DNA of 64,000 nt, taken from Metaphire vulgaris. Its lineage: Eukaryota > Annelida > Clitellata > Crassiclitellata > Megascolecidae. Shown one piece after another: positions 1 to 11,454 of this stretch. The notes beneath the pieces are model-generated. The model had not been told where the DNA came from and searched no databases. It worked only from the letters and a program-made list of their open reading frames with translations. The DNA lies in NCBI GenBank assembly GCA_018105865.1, contig JACLAT010000047.1, forward strand, positions 523,001-587,000. Direction: 5' to 3'. Every line of letters begins with the position of its first letter. Position 1 is the stretch's first letter. A program made the position numbers and the translations under genes.

Positions 1-431
1 GAATACTTGGATGCCCACTCTATCGGTCTCTTTCTCTGTTCAGCTGTCAGTAGGGGTTTCTTCCTTGTCTTGCAGCCTTGCAGACCATACTCCAAGCATC
101 GTCTCCTCACAGTTGAAGCGCAGACATTGAATAGACACTTCTCCTTGCATTCCCGCAGAAGATCAAGGGAAGTTAGCTTGCGGTTGCCAAGGGATGTTAT
201 TATCAAGACTCTATCATCCTTCGTACACTGTAGTCGACTTCCTATAGGTCGACCGCTACGGTCCCGATCCTTGGTGCTTCTGGTCTCCCTGTACTTCTGC
301 AAAATGCGGACAACCGTACTTTGACTGCAGCCAACCTTTGCTGCAATTGTAGGGCTGGAATTGCCCTCCTCCAACAAAACCACAACTCGGACTCGTTCAT
401 CACTTGACAAAAACTACATCCTCCTCGCCAT
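1..431 (-). pseudogene. Tc1/mariner transposase, N-terminal fragment
   Basis: Read on the minus strand from an ATG at 431-429, the translation is a typical paired-type DNA-binding region of a Tc1-like transposase. The first helix-turn-helix contains SPTIAAKVGCSQSTVVRILQ, followed by a GRP hinge motif (GRPIGSRL) and a second helix-turn-helix (LTSLDLLREC). A TAG at 416-414 lies five codons after the ATG, so the copy is probably dead or uses a later start. The catalytic DDE domain would lie off the left edge of the window. Tc1 transposases cut and paste DNA in the nucleus at TA sites. The family call is firm; activity is unlikely. Confidence 0.82.
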
Positions 432-779
432 GTCTAAATTCTGAATGAATAAAGCAGACAATCCATAAAAAATTTATACTCCGCGCGCTGCAGAACTACT
501 GTGCTTTGTACTCTTTATGTAGATTGGCCACAAAGTACGAAGTCTTATTTGTCGGGAAAGTATAACTTTTCATTGAATAAGTACGATTCAAATTTACCGC
601 ACAATCCTGCTGATGGTGCTTGGGGTTCATCTCCCCATGAGAAATCAACTCAAATGCAAGAAAAAGCAGCACCATGCACAGACATTTGTGCAGAATTAAA
701 TTTTCAATAAAACGGTATATAATACACTGTAAGCCAGCATTGTGTAAGGGGATTTGGCGAGACTATCAGTCTAATGTAA
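432..779. other. No recognisable feature
   Basis: AT-rich sequence between the Tc1 fragment and the first LINE. A 69-codon open frame at 501-710 has no recognisable motif and I do not regard it as a gene. Confidence 0.5.
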
Positions 780-1215
780 AAAATAGCTAAATCGTGCAGC
801 CTATGCAGTACTTTTTCAAACCACTGTAGTTTTACTATTATATTGTCTCGACTCACTATTGTCCTTTTCATCACTCTCAACATTTGGTTTCCTTTTTTGC
901 TGTCTCCATGCATTGGTGAGATGGATTCATACTTCTTATGACGATTACCCCAAAGTCTCTTTCTTTTTCTGTTGTGGTTAGAACCTTACCCCTAAATAAT
1001 ATAAGAATATTCATTGCCATTATTAGATTTCCCAACATGCATTACAGAACATTTATCGATATTGACAAGCATCTGCCAGTCCCAGACCACTGAAACAATT
1101 TTCTTAGATGCTCCTGTAAATATTAGCATCATCCTCCGAGCTCCGAGTCGGTATTTCCGCACATTTTTGTATCATCGGCAACATTTGAAATTTTCGATAG
1201 TAATTTTTCATCGAT

Positions 1216-1259
<44 letters not shown>

Positions 1260-1830
1260 ATATAAGAAAGAGCAATAACCCAAGCACTGAGCACTGAGAA
1301 ATTCCACTAAAAACTCTTGCCCATTGCAGAATGGCCTCTCCAATGCCAACCTTCTGTCTTCTTCCTTCAACCAATTTTGAATCCATCTTAGAATATTCTC
1401 CTTATTCCACAAGACTTCAGTTTGGCAGCTAGCCTCATGTGTGGGGCACTTTATCAAAAGCTCTGGCAAAATTTAAATATAGTATGTCTACTACCTTGCC
1501 CTCATCTAGGTTATCAAAAACTTTCTCCAGAAAGTCCAACAGGTTGGTCTGGCATGAACGCCCCTCGTTAAATCTGTGCTGACTATCTTTAACAATTTTA
1601 TGCCTAGTCAAATGTTTCAAAATGCTCTAGTTCAGTATTTTTCCATAACTTTACAGATTACAGAAGTTAGGCTCACTGGTCAGAAATTGCTTGGTTCACT
1701 TCGTTTTCCCTTCTTGAACAGTGGGCTGACTAACGCATCTCTCCAGTCTTGTTGTACTTTTCCTGGTCTGAGTGATTCATCGATTAACAATTCAATTGCG
1801 TGTCCTTTTTCATTTCTAACTTCGTAAAGA
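780..1830 (-). pseudogene. CR1-like LINE fragment, reverse transcriptase and 3' part
   Basis: The minus strand carries remnants of a non-LTR reverse transcriptase in several frames. About 1830-1620 has a WRDALVSPLFKKG-like stretch and a PVSLTSVICKVMEK motif. The segment 1620-1435 has HRFNEGRSCQTNLLDFLEKV and ARAFDKVPHT, the family's first catalytic-Asp block. The segment 1000-780 matches, base for base over long runs, the copy at 41690-41870 (ERDLG, MNPSHQCMEA, KKGNQMLGMVKRTIVSR). A (TA)n run replaces the YADD block. The element is dead. It is the same family as 16376-16675 and 41640-42372. Confidence 0.85.
1218..1256. repeat. (TA)n microsatellite
   Basis: About 19 uninterrupted TA units inside the LINE fragment. 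They create a false IYIYIY open frame on both strands. Confidence 0.95.
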
Positions 1831-2504
1831 CATGTAGTAGATTGGAATTGTAGTTATAAATAACCAGGGGCGAACCTTAGTAGTAGCCTTCGTAATCATC
1901 ATCATTCACTTCTCTTTATGACTAGTGGATCACTGTTAGCATAATGTTTATAATCAGTACTAGTCACTCTTAATTGGATAGGCCTAATGCCTGTCACATA
2001 TTAGAGCATATGGATTGGTCGCATGATATTCTCTGATTTGCTATTGGATATTGTCTTATAATAAAGGACCGTGTACCGGGCAACTGGTCGGCTCTCTCTG
2101 GACGTTCGCTCATACAGCAGAACATTAAGAATATCATAGCGTCCGGAGGGTAGCATAGTAAACCGGACAGTCATAACTATCAATAAGCGTTTCATAATCA
2201 TCTATAGTTCCCCAGTAGTGGGCCAGACTCAATATCTGGTCTACTACAGAAACTTCGGATGTAAGCCATCTAAACCTGGGCCTTTGTCTGTCTTTATATT
2301 GGTCAATACCTTGATAACACATTCGTGATTCTTTTGTAGGCACTATATCTGTTAATATATAGTGCCCACTTTCTTCTTCGCTTCATCGCTGTTAGCATTT
2401 CTACTTTGCCGTCGTACAAAGAACATCATAAAATACTAAAATAGGAAACATTTTACAATGAAAGAGAGTTTGACGAAACTGCATTAAATGACAAAATGAC
2501 AGCT
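1831..2504. other. No recognisable feature
   Basis: No coding motif or clear repeat seen. A TAGGCCTA octamer occurs near 1980, and a short imperfect palindrome around 2340-2365 carries the self-complementary core TATATCTG/TAATATATA. Confidence 0.4.
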
Positions 2505-3131
2505 CAGTGCGGGTGTCCTGCCATAAAGTGTCCTACGCGAAAAATGTTCGGGCGGACAATTAATTGCAACCACAAAGTGTCCGGCGGACGGTTTATAGTG
2601 CCATAAAATGAACCCAGAAAATGTCCGTGTTGCCAAATGGTGTCCTGTTCATTCTAACCAAATCTGCGACAAATTTCAACGTCAAAGAGACAATGTTGGC
2701 AAAGCAGTGGACTGTTGGTGCACAGTAGTTGCTAGCTTTATGGTGCTAAATGGACATAGAATTCACCTTGCACAGCGATCAAATCCAACTCCCATTTTGA
2801 ACCGCTGTGCAAGTGGTAAACGTTCTTTGACAGACGTTATCGTGTAGAACGTTTTGTAGTTTGCATAAGTCCATTTTTGGAATATATCAAAGGTTATATG
2901 TTCATTTATTTTTATTCCTCTGCCTAGCATGACTCGCTAGACTGACCACAATCAATAATTATATTAAGATAATCACATCAATCAAATCTATCTCCTGTTC
3001 AATTTTTCCCGGACTTTATATTGCAAGTAAATTGCCCCGGACATTTTTTCGACGGGTCGGACACTTTGTGGCTGCAAGGAAATGTCCGACAGAGCGCTTT
3101 ATGGCAGTGGACACTTTATGGCATGACACTG
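2505..3131. mobile_element. Inverted-repeat element (CCATAAAGTGTCC family)
   Basis: The left end (2505-2604) and right end (3033-3131) are inverted copies. Both contain CAGTG, then GCCATAAAGTGTCC, then a block with CACAAAGTGTCCG. The interior has an open frame of 79 codons at 2608-2847 without a known motif. I did not find matching target-site duplications, so the exact ends are uncertain. A further lone copy of the same end lies at 3891-3946. Probably a non-autonomous DNA transposon. Confidence 0.6.
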
Positions 3132-3140
3132 ACCCACTTT

Positions 3141-3321
3141 CAGTGTTTATTCTAGGCCTTCTTTGGGAAGGGGGAATTTTTTCCCAAAGTTTTAAAATTC
3201 TTCCACATTTTTGTATGTTTCCTGGGGAATGAAAATCCCCCCAAAAAGTGTGACTTTCTAGACTTTGTCCCCCAAACATTTCAAAATCCCCCCATTGTCA
3301 AGGTGGCTAGAATAAACACCG
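3141..3321. mobile_element. hAT-type MITE, family 1, copy 1
   Basis: Terminal inverted repeats CAGTGTTTATTCTAG at the left and, in reverse complement, CGGTGTTTATTCTAG at the right. It is flanked by 8-bp duplications CCCACTTT (3133-3140) and CCCACTTA (3322-3329), matching at 7 of 8 bases. The interior is rich in runs of G or C next to AAATTT blocks. Related copies lie at 14842-15033 and 55932-56122. An 8-bp duplication and CAGTG ends are hallmarks of the hAT superfamily. Confidence 0.85.
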
Positions 3322-3329
3322 CCCACTTA

Positions 3330-4192
3330 CCCACTTGAAGCTACATTAGTTCTGTCTTAAAATCCGAAAATGCATAGCATTATATATAAGCACAGGCTTA
3401 TAAACCACTTTAAATCACATTATTATATTATTATTATAAGCAATGTAATATTCAGAGTTAGATTTTTAATTGTTCGACATTCCCTTCACTAAGTATGAAT
3501 TTTAAATTAAATTTCTAAAATAAAGTCTCTTTAGAGAGAGAGGAAAGAAGCAAATGAAGTCTTCATTGTTGAAGTCTTTAGCAGAGAAGAAACAATGACG
3601 TCGCCTCATGAGTCGCTGCAAATAACAACGCAGTTGCAATATCTCAATATTAGCCTACTTGTTACGGTTTTTAATGCACAAGGTTGTCTAAGTTGTCATC
3701 TCTCAACGGATAGCCAGAGTAGCGAGAATTCTGAATCTGGAAAATTATAAATTGAAAAAAATATCTGAAGATATCCAACAGTGAAAATTCTTTCCGAAAT
3801 CTGGAAAATTCCAGATAACATAAAACCATGCTAATTTTATATTATACTATATAGGCTATTTATTAATATAAAATAAATATTGTATTATATCGACCGGGCA
3901 CTTTATGGCAGCGGACAGTTTATGGCATGACACGGACAATAGGCGTCCCACTGAATACCTGAGTTGGCGTCTTCGGCTGTATCTCCTCAGGGATATCTCA
4001 GGCATGAAGTGCAACATGCGGCTCTAATACCAGGGTTGTCGCAGATCGCCTTTGACAGCGGCATCGTAGCACACGTCGGGTTCTTATCCCCGAACTCGCA
4101 TTCTTGAAACAGACACACGATTTTAGAGATGACAATGGGATAATGCGTCATTGGTCATGGGTCAAATTGATCGCCAATACAATACTTGATGG
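3330..4192. other. Intergenic; LINE tail and lone element end
   Basis: 3389-3440 matches the 3' tail of the CR1-like LINE at about 42320-42372 (ACAGGCTTA, then AAACCACTTTAAATCACATT and an ATT-rich tail). 3891-3946 is a lone end of the CCATAAAGTGTCC element. Nothing else recognised. Confidence 0.55.
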
Positions 4193-4200
4193 ATCTCGAC

Positions 4201-6014
4201 CAGTGTTCCCTCTAAGCTGCGCTGTGCGCTGTTAGCGCACAAGAAATCCCAGAATTTTGGTATTTTGCGCACAGAGATTTGCGGTTGCGCACGGGTAATT
4301 ATCAAACTTTGCGCACGCAAGTTGTGATTTGCAATAATGTTAATAATAATGTCACGTGCAACAGTCAGTGCCGTTTGTAAGTTTGTCTGTAGGCGATAAA
4401 ATTTTGCGCTATAACAATTGCTCGGCGACCTTCTTTAAATTTCTTTATCATATTAAAACCTCTATGCGATAATGCGATTTTGACAAAATTCTTTCTATTT
4501 TATGTTTCCGTCGCGTCGCGTAATCAACCTGAAAGCAAACGTTAGCCATTTTCGTATGATCAATAATTAAATCCGCTATTAAAGTAATTTTGCGTTGAAC
4601 ATTTAAAAGAATGTCCAAGCGTAAAGCCGAAGACTCCTTAAGCAACACGGCAAAGAAAGGTCTTTTTAAATTAGAATGGCTCACATCTTGCGCAATTGAA
4701 ACCGAAATGCCGCAAGAGTCCGACAACAACCGAAAGTCCGTCTTATTGGGTGACATATTTAGCTTCTCGGAAGCCGCAGGTGTGAAATGTAAGATCTGCG
4801 CGGAAGCTAAGTTGAGCGATGAATGGACCAAAGGATAAAAGTGGAGCGACTATAAAATCGACTATTTGAAACGAAATGTCACTCATGCTACACACCGTGA
4901 AGCAGTAAGAAAACTGAAGAACTTTCACAAAGGTCCATTGCAAAAAATGTTAACCGATTCGGAGAAAGATAAAGAACTGAGACAGGAACTGAAACTGCGG
5001 CAAAAATCAAACCCAGACGCGATAAAGGCGTTACTGAAGAATATCGTGTGTACTATTGAAATGAATAGTTCAATGCTTTCAGTTCAAATTATCCACAAAC
5101 GCGTTGCAGAAGTAGAGGTGTTACCAGATGCGTGGCGCAGTAAGAATTATGCATATGAATTCCTGAAATATATCAGTTCCACCATAAAAAATAGAAATTT
5201 TTGAGGAAATTAGGCAATCACGTTTTCACACATTGATTGTTGATGAATCTACTGATATTTCCATAAACAAAATGCTGATTTTGTATATAAAATATCGAGA
5301 GCCAACAGGTGCATTTTATAAAACGGCATTTGCAGGAATAGTGCAGTTAACAGGATGTGACAGTTTATCCATTTTAAATGCTATCAAGAGTTTTTACAAT
5401 CAAAATGAATTAAATATGAATAAAATGGTGATGTTCACATCAGATGGTGCATCAGTAATGCTTGGAAAAAAGAAGGGGGTCGCAGTGCTGTTGCAGAGAT
5501 GTATTCCTCACTTATTGGAACAACACTGTGTGGCACACAGGGAAGATCTTGGTTTAGATGATGCCTGGAAAAAGATACCCCTGATGGTAGAAATTGAGAA
5601 TTTAATGAAAACGGTGTATGCAATATTTTGCAGATCATCTGTTAGTTGAAAATTTCAGACAGTGTCTGGTATTCTGCCACAATTGTTCTTGGCCTTAATA
5701 TTTGTAGTTTCTTGATGTCTTTCTTTCTGCGATTATGCATGTTGGTGGAAAACACCGGTAACCTTAACACATTTTTAATTGAATATGTTATCAAAATATC
5801 AAGTTATCAATTTATCACCTATTAAAGGAATAATGATATATTCGTATTTCATACTTGTAACGTTGTAATTTGTCTTTAACATGGTTTGAAAACAAACTTG
5901 AAATCTTGTTCACTGTTCACTGTGCTCAGTGCTCACAGGACTTGGGCCGAAGTTATTTATGCTCACGAGACTCTATTTTTGCTCACGCAAGGTCATTTCT
6001 TAGAGGGAACATTG
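4201..6014 (+). mobile_element. hAT transposon, internally decayed
   Basis: The ends are CAGTGTTCCCTCTAAG at the left and its slightly altered inverse (ending in GAACATTG) at the right. They are flanked by perfect 8-bp duplications ATCTCGAC (4193-4200 and 6015-6022). The element carries a hAT transposase remnant (4611-5649) but lacks the C-terminal dimerisation region. Subterminal repeats of a GCGCAC or GCTCAC type are visible near both ends. Ends and duplication make the hAT call secure. Confidence 0.93.
4611..5649 (+). pseudogene. hAT transposase, broken and C-terminally truncated
   Basis: The N-terminus starts MSKRKAEDSL and reaches a BED-like zinc finger start (CKICAEAKLSDEW). A TAA at 4836-4838 and a frameshift near 5200 interrupt the frame. 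After it comes the RNase H-like core: VDESTDIS (first catalytic Asp), then MFTSDGASVMLGKKKGV and the CVAH block of hAT transposases. Reading stops at a TGA after CRSSVS, and I see no C-terminal hAT dimerisation domain before the element's right end. This resembles the ZBED5-like hAT family. Not functional. Confidence 0.9.
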
Positions 6015-6139
6015 ATCTCGACCCGTGACACATCAAACATTTGACTGCGGGTGCAGTTATGCAGCGCATGGATTTTCAAGCTCAAGTTCATTGACAAATA
6101 AATACTTGAAATGCAATTTTTGCATCTACTCTATGGTAA

Positions 6140-6290
6140 TGAGGGACGGGTAAATGGCAGAGAGGCAATACGCTAGAAGGGAATGTGATCGAGTCCCACT
6201 GGAGCAACAAGGTCGACTCAGATTTACTCACCAGTGAGCGATGGTGAAAATAAAGAGCCTAGCTAAGTTGCGAGGTAATACGTGGGTCTG
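6140..6290 (+). repeat. Possible tRNA-derived SINE head
   Basis: A possible RNA polymerase III A box (TGGCAGAGAGG, 6155-6165) is followed about 21 bases later by a B-box-like GATCGAGTCCC (6187-6197). The downstream part runs into GTGAAAATAAAGAGCC. There is no second copy in the window to confirm it. Confidence 0.4.
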
Positions 6291-7058
6291 GAGAAAGTAA
6301 CTCGAGTACTCGACGTATCTTTGCCTTATCTATGATAGTTACGTCATAAAAGTAGCACTGTCTTATGTTCGATCGATAGTCAGCATTACTTTTGATATGG
6401 TTAGATTAACGGCTTTGAAAACCATGATAAATATTTTGATTTCCAGGACCCATATGCCTCGAGTTCCATGGATCGAATGGGCCGTGGGTCCTTTTGGGAA
6501 ACCCATTGCCATGTCTACAACATTTTGACATACGACGGCATATTTGATAGCTCTGCCCATCATTTCGACATATTGTTAGAGAGGTGGAAGTGAACTTCCA
6601 CTTAAGAATCTTGTAAAACTAATTTCAACAGGAGAATTTCGATTATTCTCTCCGCTTGCGTAGGCCTATTTCACGAAAGTGAGAGGTGAAACGTGATTAG
6701 ACAAGAGTCAGAACTGCCTCAGAGGCAAACATCTTCTTTTTTAGAACATAACTTTGACTTTGAAAATCGTCTAGATTCTCTGTCGATTATTTTAAAAAAA
6801 TTAACAAAATTGAAGATACCGAGATTTCTGCGATCTACAATTCTTTGCCTATAACCGCGTAAGCATAAAAAGACATATTCTATGAACTTAATGTACATGT
6901 ATGATTGTATGTGCAAAAATGGCGGAAGGCGGAAGGATCGGATATTTGACATGTTTAAATCGTTTTGCGAACCTCGAGTTCCATACATTTACATCTGCAC
7001 TAATAAATCGCCTTAAAATGTAGTATCAGCCACTCGCCGAGTATATACAGCGGTTTAC
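6291..7058. other. No recognisable feature; probable intron flank
   Basis: No coding motif or repeat recognised. It includes a TAGGCCTA at 6659. The region lies downstream of the splice donor of the minus-strand exon at 7059-7298 and may be intronic. Confidence 0.4.
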
Positions 7059-7298
7059 CTGCGCGGTGCGTCTTGAAGATCTCGCAGGATTTACAACATG
7101 TGGCCCCATTGTTGTAGCACTGCTCCTGGGGCACGCCAAAACACCATGACGCCCTGTCGCCGTACTCGCACCCGGGAACGTTCACTCTCACTCGCGCACA
7201 AGAAGCGCAACAGGCATCGGCGAACACCGATTGGTAACAGTTGGAGCTCTTAGGATTATTCTGACAGAAAGTCGGATCACTATCTCTGTAAGGACAGC
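7059..7298 (-). CDS. Internal exon with two cysteine-rich extracellular modules
   Basis: The minus strand reads an 80-codon exon. Its acceptor is preceded by TTGAATTTCAG and its donor is GCAG|GTAAAC. Both borders are phase 1, so the exon is symmetrical (class 1-1), typical of shuffled extracellular modules. The protein contains two similar units. The first runs GCPYRDSDPTFC to ADACCASC and the second GCEYGDRASWCFG to ATCCKSC. Each has the pattern C-x-Y-x-D, then C, C-Y, C-C-x-x-C. The CxYGD..WC..CY..CC.SC arrangement recalls C-terminal modules of secreted ADAMTS- or papilin-like matrix proteins, but I cannot name the gene. No partner exon was identified in the window. Confidence 0.62.
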
Positions 7299-7694
7299 CT
7301 GAAATTCAACAGGATTTTCTTTAAAGCGGGAAAATCTTTGCGTTACCACATAAGTTATCGAATTAATGCACCACATCGAAACATCAAATCGATGAGCGAG
7401 CATTGATTGACGTCAAGAGCATTACTGAAATCGCGCGATATATATAAGTTCAACGAAAATGATAAGAATTTTCCATCTGATTTTATTCTGATTTTGCCTT
7501 CGATTTGCCATCTGATTTTACCAATATTTAACAGACGTTCCACAGCCATGCAGACATACAACAACGACGCTCCATTCAGTAGGGCCTAAAGAGTGTCCAA
7601 AGTTAAGGTATAGCGAGCTTTGAACTGATTACAGTGAAAAGGACATGGTTTGACAGAAACCAACGCTTATCGATTTCCTCACCTGACTAGCTAT
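7299..7694. other. No recognisable feature; probable intron upstream of the exon
   Basis: AT-rich, with short open frames on both strands that lack known motifs. Confidence 0.4.
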
Positions 7695-8182
7695 CTAAAT
7701 TAACAGTTCAGAATAACCACTTCTTTTTAATGTGCGGTCCTCTATCGGATGGTTGACAGCCATTTCCCTCCAATTCTCTTTATCTTCTGCTGCTCTTTTT
7801 AGGGCTCCACGGTTCCTTGTTTTTGTCCATTCGTCCATCCAGCTTCTCGTTCGCCCCTTTCCTATTGTTCTTTCTATTCTGCCTTCCATTGTTATCAATA
7901 GAAAGTCTCCGGCCGAAACCTCTCATGATGTGGCCAGCGTTGGACATTTTTCATCGTATTATTTCTCGTATCAACTGTATGTTGCTGTCTTTCCAGGACT
8001 CTGTTGTTTGTTATCTTGTCCATCCAGCTGATTGTCAAGATCCTTCTGTAGCACCATAACTCAAAGGCCGTGATCGTTTTCATAAACTTCCTGTTCATTG
8101 TCCATTGTCCGCAATAAGAATAACCACATGATCCTTTATAGAAACATTGACCGCTCAACTTAATTTGCAAATATATATACAA
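7695..8182 (-). pseudogene. LINE reverse transcriptase, C-terminal end
   Basis: The minus strand has the typical post-RT block WTMNRKFMKTITAFELWCYR, then RRILTISWMDKITNN. A frameshift near 7900 leads into EGRIERTIGKGRTRSWMDEW and KENWREMA, which end this type of endonuclease/reverse-transcriptase protein. It is 5'-truncated. The fragment at 51000-51456 has the same kind of tail but is clearly a different copy. Confidence 0.82.
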
Positions 8183-8398
8183 TATTCTCTAATATATTTA
8201 CATCTATAAAATTTTTATGATGATTAGAATATTTGAAGTTTGCTGTTAGAATAGATGGCTGATATTCATAAGGTCTTATTGTACATTAATACACTTTTCA
8301 TTTTGGTTATAAGAATATTTATACGTATATAAGGATAGTTTTGAGGCTACAACTGCAGGAATTTTAAATATTTAGAGAGAAAGGGTTCTGACTCCTGG

Positions 8399-8610
8399 TT
8401 AACCTATGGGTTGGGTTGGGTTGGATCGGGTTGGGTTGGATCAGACTTTTGCATAATAATGGTTTGTTGGGTTAATGGGTCAGAAAATAAGTCATGGTTT
8501 TACTGTATTACGGTGGGTTGGGTCAAGTAACACTATTACCGGCATAGGTTGGGTTGGGTTGAGATTTTGTGGGTTGGGTTGGATTGGGTTCTAAAAAATG
8601 GACCCATGGA
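8399..8610 (+). repeat. GGGTT/GGATT-rich dispersed repeat, copy 1
   Basis: Runs of GGGTTGGGTTGG alternate with unique sequence. An inverted relative lies at 11455-11720. Both share an ordered core (ATTACGGTGGGTTG, then GTCAAGTAAC), so this is a repeat family rather than simple sequence. Confidence 0.7.
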
Positions 8611-9332
8611 AAACTTTTGTGGTGGCATCGGTGAACTTTGCGGTTTTACAGTGATCGCGTTAAATTAATTATCTCCTCAAAGCATTGAAATTTTTAAAAA
8701 TTTTCTGTTTCAACAATCATTTTCTCCGTAACTAAAGCCACCCAGTCTCGCTGCCCTATGAATGTAAGCCTGTCGACTTCTCCTGTATTACGCGCTACAT
8801 CTTGACTATAGCCATGTTTGCGATGGATTAAGTTAAGTACCTGCGTGTGAGCAGCTACTAAGGAGTTCAAATGCTTAAATTTAGCAGTTATTTGGAAATT
8901 TATGGCACTATGACGAAGGCGGTATATAAATTCACAAGATTTTACATATTTAGATAAACAGTTTAAATATGTAAGTTACCTAGCTGGGCAAGGCTGTAGT
9001 CTGCCAAAAGTAATACAGACAACAAAATAGCGGGAATACAAACGGAGGTCTTTGCAACCGCGATCATGTTCAGTAAATGGTGTCAGACTTTGAGGTCTAT
9101 AGAGTTCAGCACAGGAATAATTCCAAACTATCCAAAACATGGCTGAAATCTCTCTTATTTATAAGCGCCAATAGGCAAACACGATGAATAATAATTTTGG
9201 AAATGCCAAAACGAGAAATTCGACACGATAGTAATTAGGCTACATTTTACATTTTTGGACGCAGCTATAATGGCGTAAGATGAAATCGGACGAGATGTAT
9301 AATTGTATGTGGGTGCTTGCAGCGTTTATTGC
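8611..9332. other. No recognisable feature
   Basis: AT-rich sequence with no motif, repeat or splice pattern that I can support. Confidence 0.4.

Positions 9333-9407
<75 letters not shown>
9333..9407. repeat. (AAT)n microsatellite
   Basis: About 25 AAT units without interruption. They give a false poly-isoleucine frame. Confidence 0.97.
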
Positions 9408-9618
9408 CAGTGCATTATTAATCTGCATTACGGTCGATTGAACATTAGAGTGATAAAATAGACGAAGCGTAAAAAGCCAGAGTGTGAATCGATCAAAACC
9501 AGCGACGCATTTAATTGAATTAATCACGGGCCATGAGAAGCTAATCGAAAAAGTTCATCCGAGCAGCGAAGTGATGGAATCGCTTACTTCATCTCCAGCA
9601 TCGCAATCATAGAAGGAA

Positions 9619-9619
9619 C

Positions 9620-9716
<97 letters not shown>

Positions 9717-9717
9717 T

Positions 9718-9816
<99 letters not shown>

Positions 9817-9843
9817 GTATTAGTATTAGTATTAGTATTAGTA
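9619..9843. repeat. Compound microsatellite (ATT, AGT, ATT, TTAGTA)
   Basis: Four adjacent simple arrays: ATT (9619-9660), AGT (9661-9715), TTA (9717-9815) and a TTAGTA hexamer (9816-9843). The order suggests growth of the 3' tail of the minus-strand SINE that begins at about 10002. Confidence 0.95.
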
Positions 9844-10003
9844 TTACTGTACGTGGTTGTTGTTGCACATTAAGTCTTCACGAATTGTGGAGTAAGTCGG
9901 TGGGAAACAATTTGCCCAAGGTCACCAAGGTTAGGGTCAGATTCGAAGCCGCTAACCTCCGGTTGCGTGACAACAATCCTACTGCTAATCCACCGCGCCC
10001 CCG
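9844..10003 (-). repeat. tRNA-derived SINE
   Basis: On the minus strand the 5' part starts GGGGGCGCGGTGGATTAG. An A-box-like GGTGGATTAGCAGT (9994-9981) is followed by a B box GGCTTCGAATCT (9950-9939). Downstream, GGTGACCTTGGGCAAATT (9926-9909) resembles the conserved tail seen in several ancient SINE superfamilies. The 3' end runs into the compound trinucleotide array. Transcription would be by RNA polymerase III, with mobilisation by a LINE in trans. Confidence 0.72.
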
Positions 10004-10435
10004 TCTTCAAACGTCCAACTGATATAGGCCTACATCTAATTCAAAACAACGAGAAAAAGCGAAATGGACAAAATATCACTGACAATTGGCAAAATTACAA
10101 TCGATTCACAGCATTCTGTCCAAAACCAGTAAGATAATAACACTGCAAATGCAGTTTACAACAATATTATAATTAAACGCGCTAAAAGGTTGAGTAATGA
10201 TGAGTAGAACACATAATAACATAATGACTATTAGCTATGACAGAAATTCTGTTTTCCATCCATATTCTTCTTTACTAAGAGATTCAGTAGCATGCGAGAC
10301 CAGATGTAACAGATACGCAGAGCGATAAATACCATTTGAAACACGAGACATTATTTAATTTATTGTTTCATTACAGCACCTTTCTTTAATATAATTTACA
10401 AATTACAACATAACATTAATTTGAGAACGGCCCCC
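10004..10435. other. No recognisable feature
   Basis: AT-rich, no motif seen apart from a TAGGCCTA near 10026. Confidence 0.4.
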
Positions 10436-10610
10436 ATTGATTGTCGAAACTATATGTTGGGTTTTCACCGTCCCATCCCATTAACAGTCAAAATATTTGT
10501 GAGTTTTCAAAGTTCCTTCCATTAATGGTCGAAATTCTCTTGGGTTTTCACCGCCCCATCCCATTAATGGTCGAAATATTACTCGGTTTTCACCGTCTCA
10601 TCCCCAAACA
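10436..10610. repeat. Tandem repeat, unit about 42 bp, four units
   Basis: Four imperfect units each contain CATTAATGGTCGAAAT (first units diverged) and GGGTTTTCACCG, then CCCATCC. Period is about 40 to 45 bases. Confidence 0.8.
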
Positions 10611-11343
10611 ACACTAGTGGTCGAGGTTGTAACAACTATGGAGCAAATGATTTAAGAAAGAGGAAGGATTTAAGCTTAGACCTGAAGACTTGAGAAGATA
10701 AAGCGAGAGTTATAGGAAAAGAGGATTAAGATTTTATTGTTTGAAAGTGTCCAATTCTGCGGGGGAAGCAGGGATTGAGTTTCAAAGTTCAGGAGCAGCG
10801 TATGAGAAGGCACAGTTGCAAATTTTCAGGGATGACTGATTCAGCGGGCGTGACAGAGTGAGATGAGATGACGAACGTGTGGGTCGAAGAGGCTGAGGGG
10901 TTAATAGTGCCTCCAAGTCAGTGACGATGATGATGATGATGATGATAATTTATTTAATTATAGTCATAATCATAGTCCTCGCACCAGTGGCGGCACTTGA
11001 AAGAAGTAGGCCAACTAGCATCGGAATTGGCATTGCTGCTACTATTATGACATTGGTACCATCATTTTTACCATTTTAATTACCATTATAACTATTGGTA
11101 ATGCTATAATTATGAATACTGAGCTCTCTCAATTGCTATTTCGTCGTTCGTTAGGCCTACTATCTAAAAATTCATACTTGGTGACGGGAATGTCGAACAA
11201 TTGAAAATCTACAGTGTAAATCTAGATATAATTTTACTTGCATAAAGACCAGTATATTTTCTGACATTAATAAAGTTTTGCTAGTTTGATGCAGTCAACT
11301 ACGCATCAGTTTGTGTTTGGACAATTGTTAAACATAAAATGAC

Positions 11344-11380
<37 letters not shown>

Positions 11381-11454
11381 AATTAATAGTGAACGGTTGA
11401 TTTTACGACGGCATTAAGGAAGCCCAGACACGGACATTGATCCATGTTTTAAAA
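10611..11454. other. No gene; simple repeats
   Basis: It includes a (GAT)n patch near 10925-10945 and a (GA)n run at about 11347-11376. No coding signal recognised. Confidence 0.45.

Noticed and set aside
8399..8610. Interstitial telomere
   Set aside because: The tracts mix GGGTT and GGATT with unique DNA and have an inverted relative at 11455-11720, so they form a dispersed repeat.
9584..9868. Open frames of poly-Ile or poly-Leu
   Set aside because: They are translations of ATT/AGT microsatellites (also 9240-9527 and 62063-62602), not genes.
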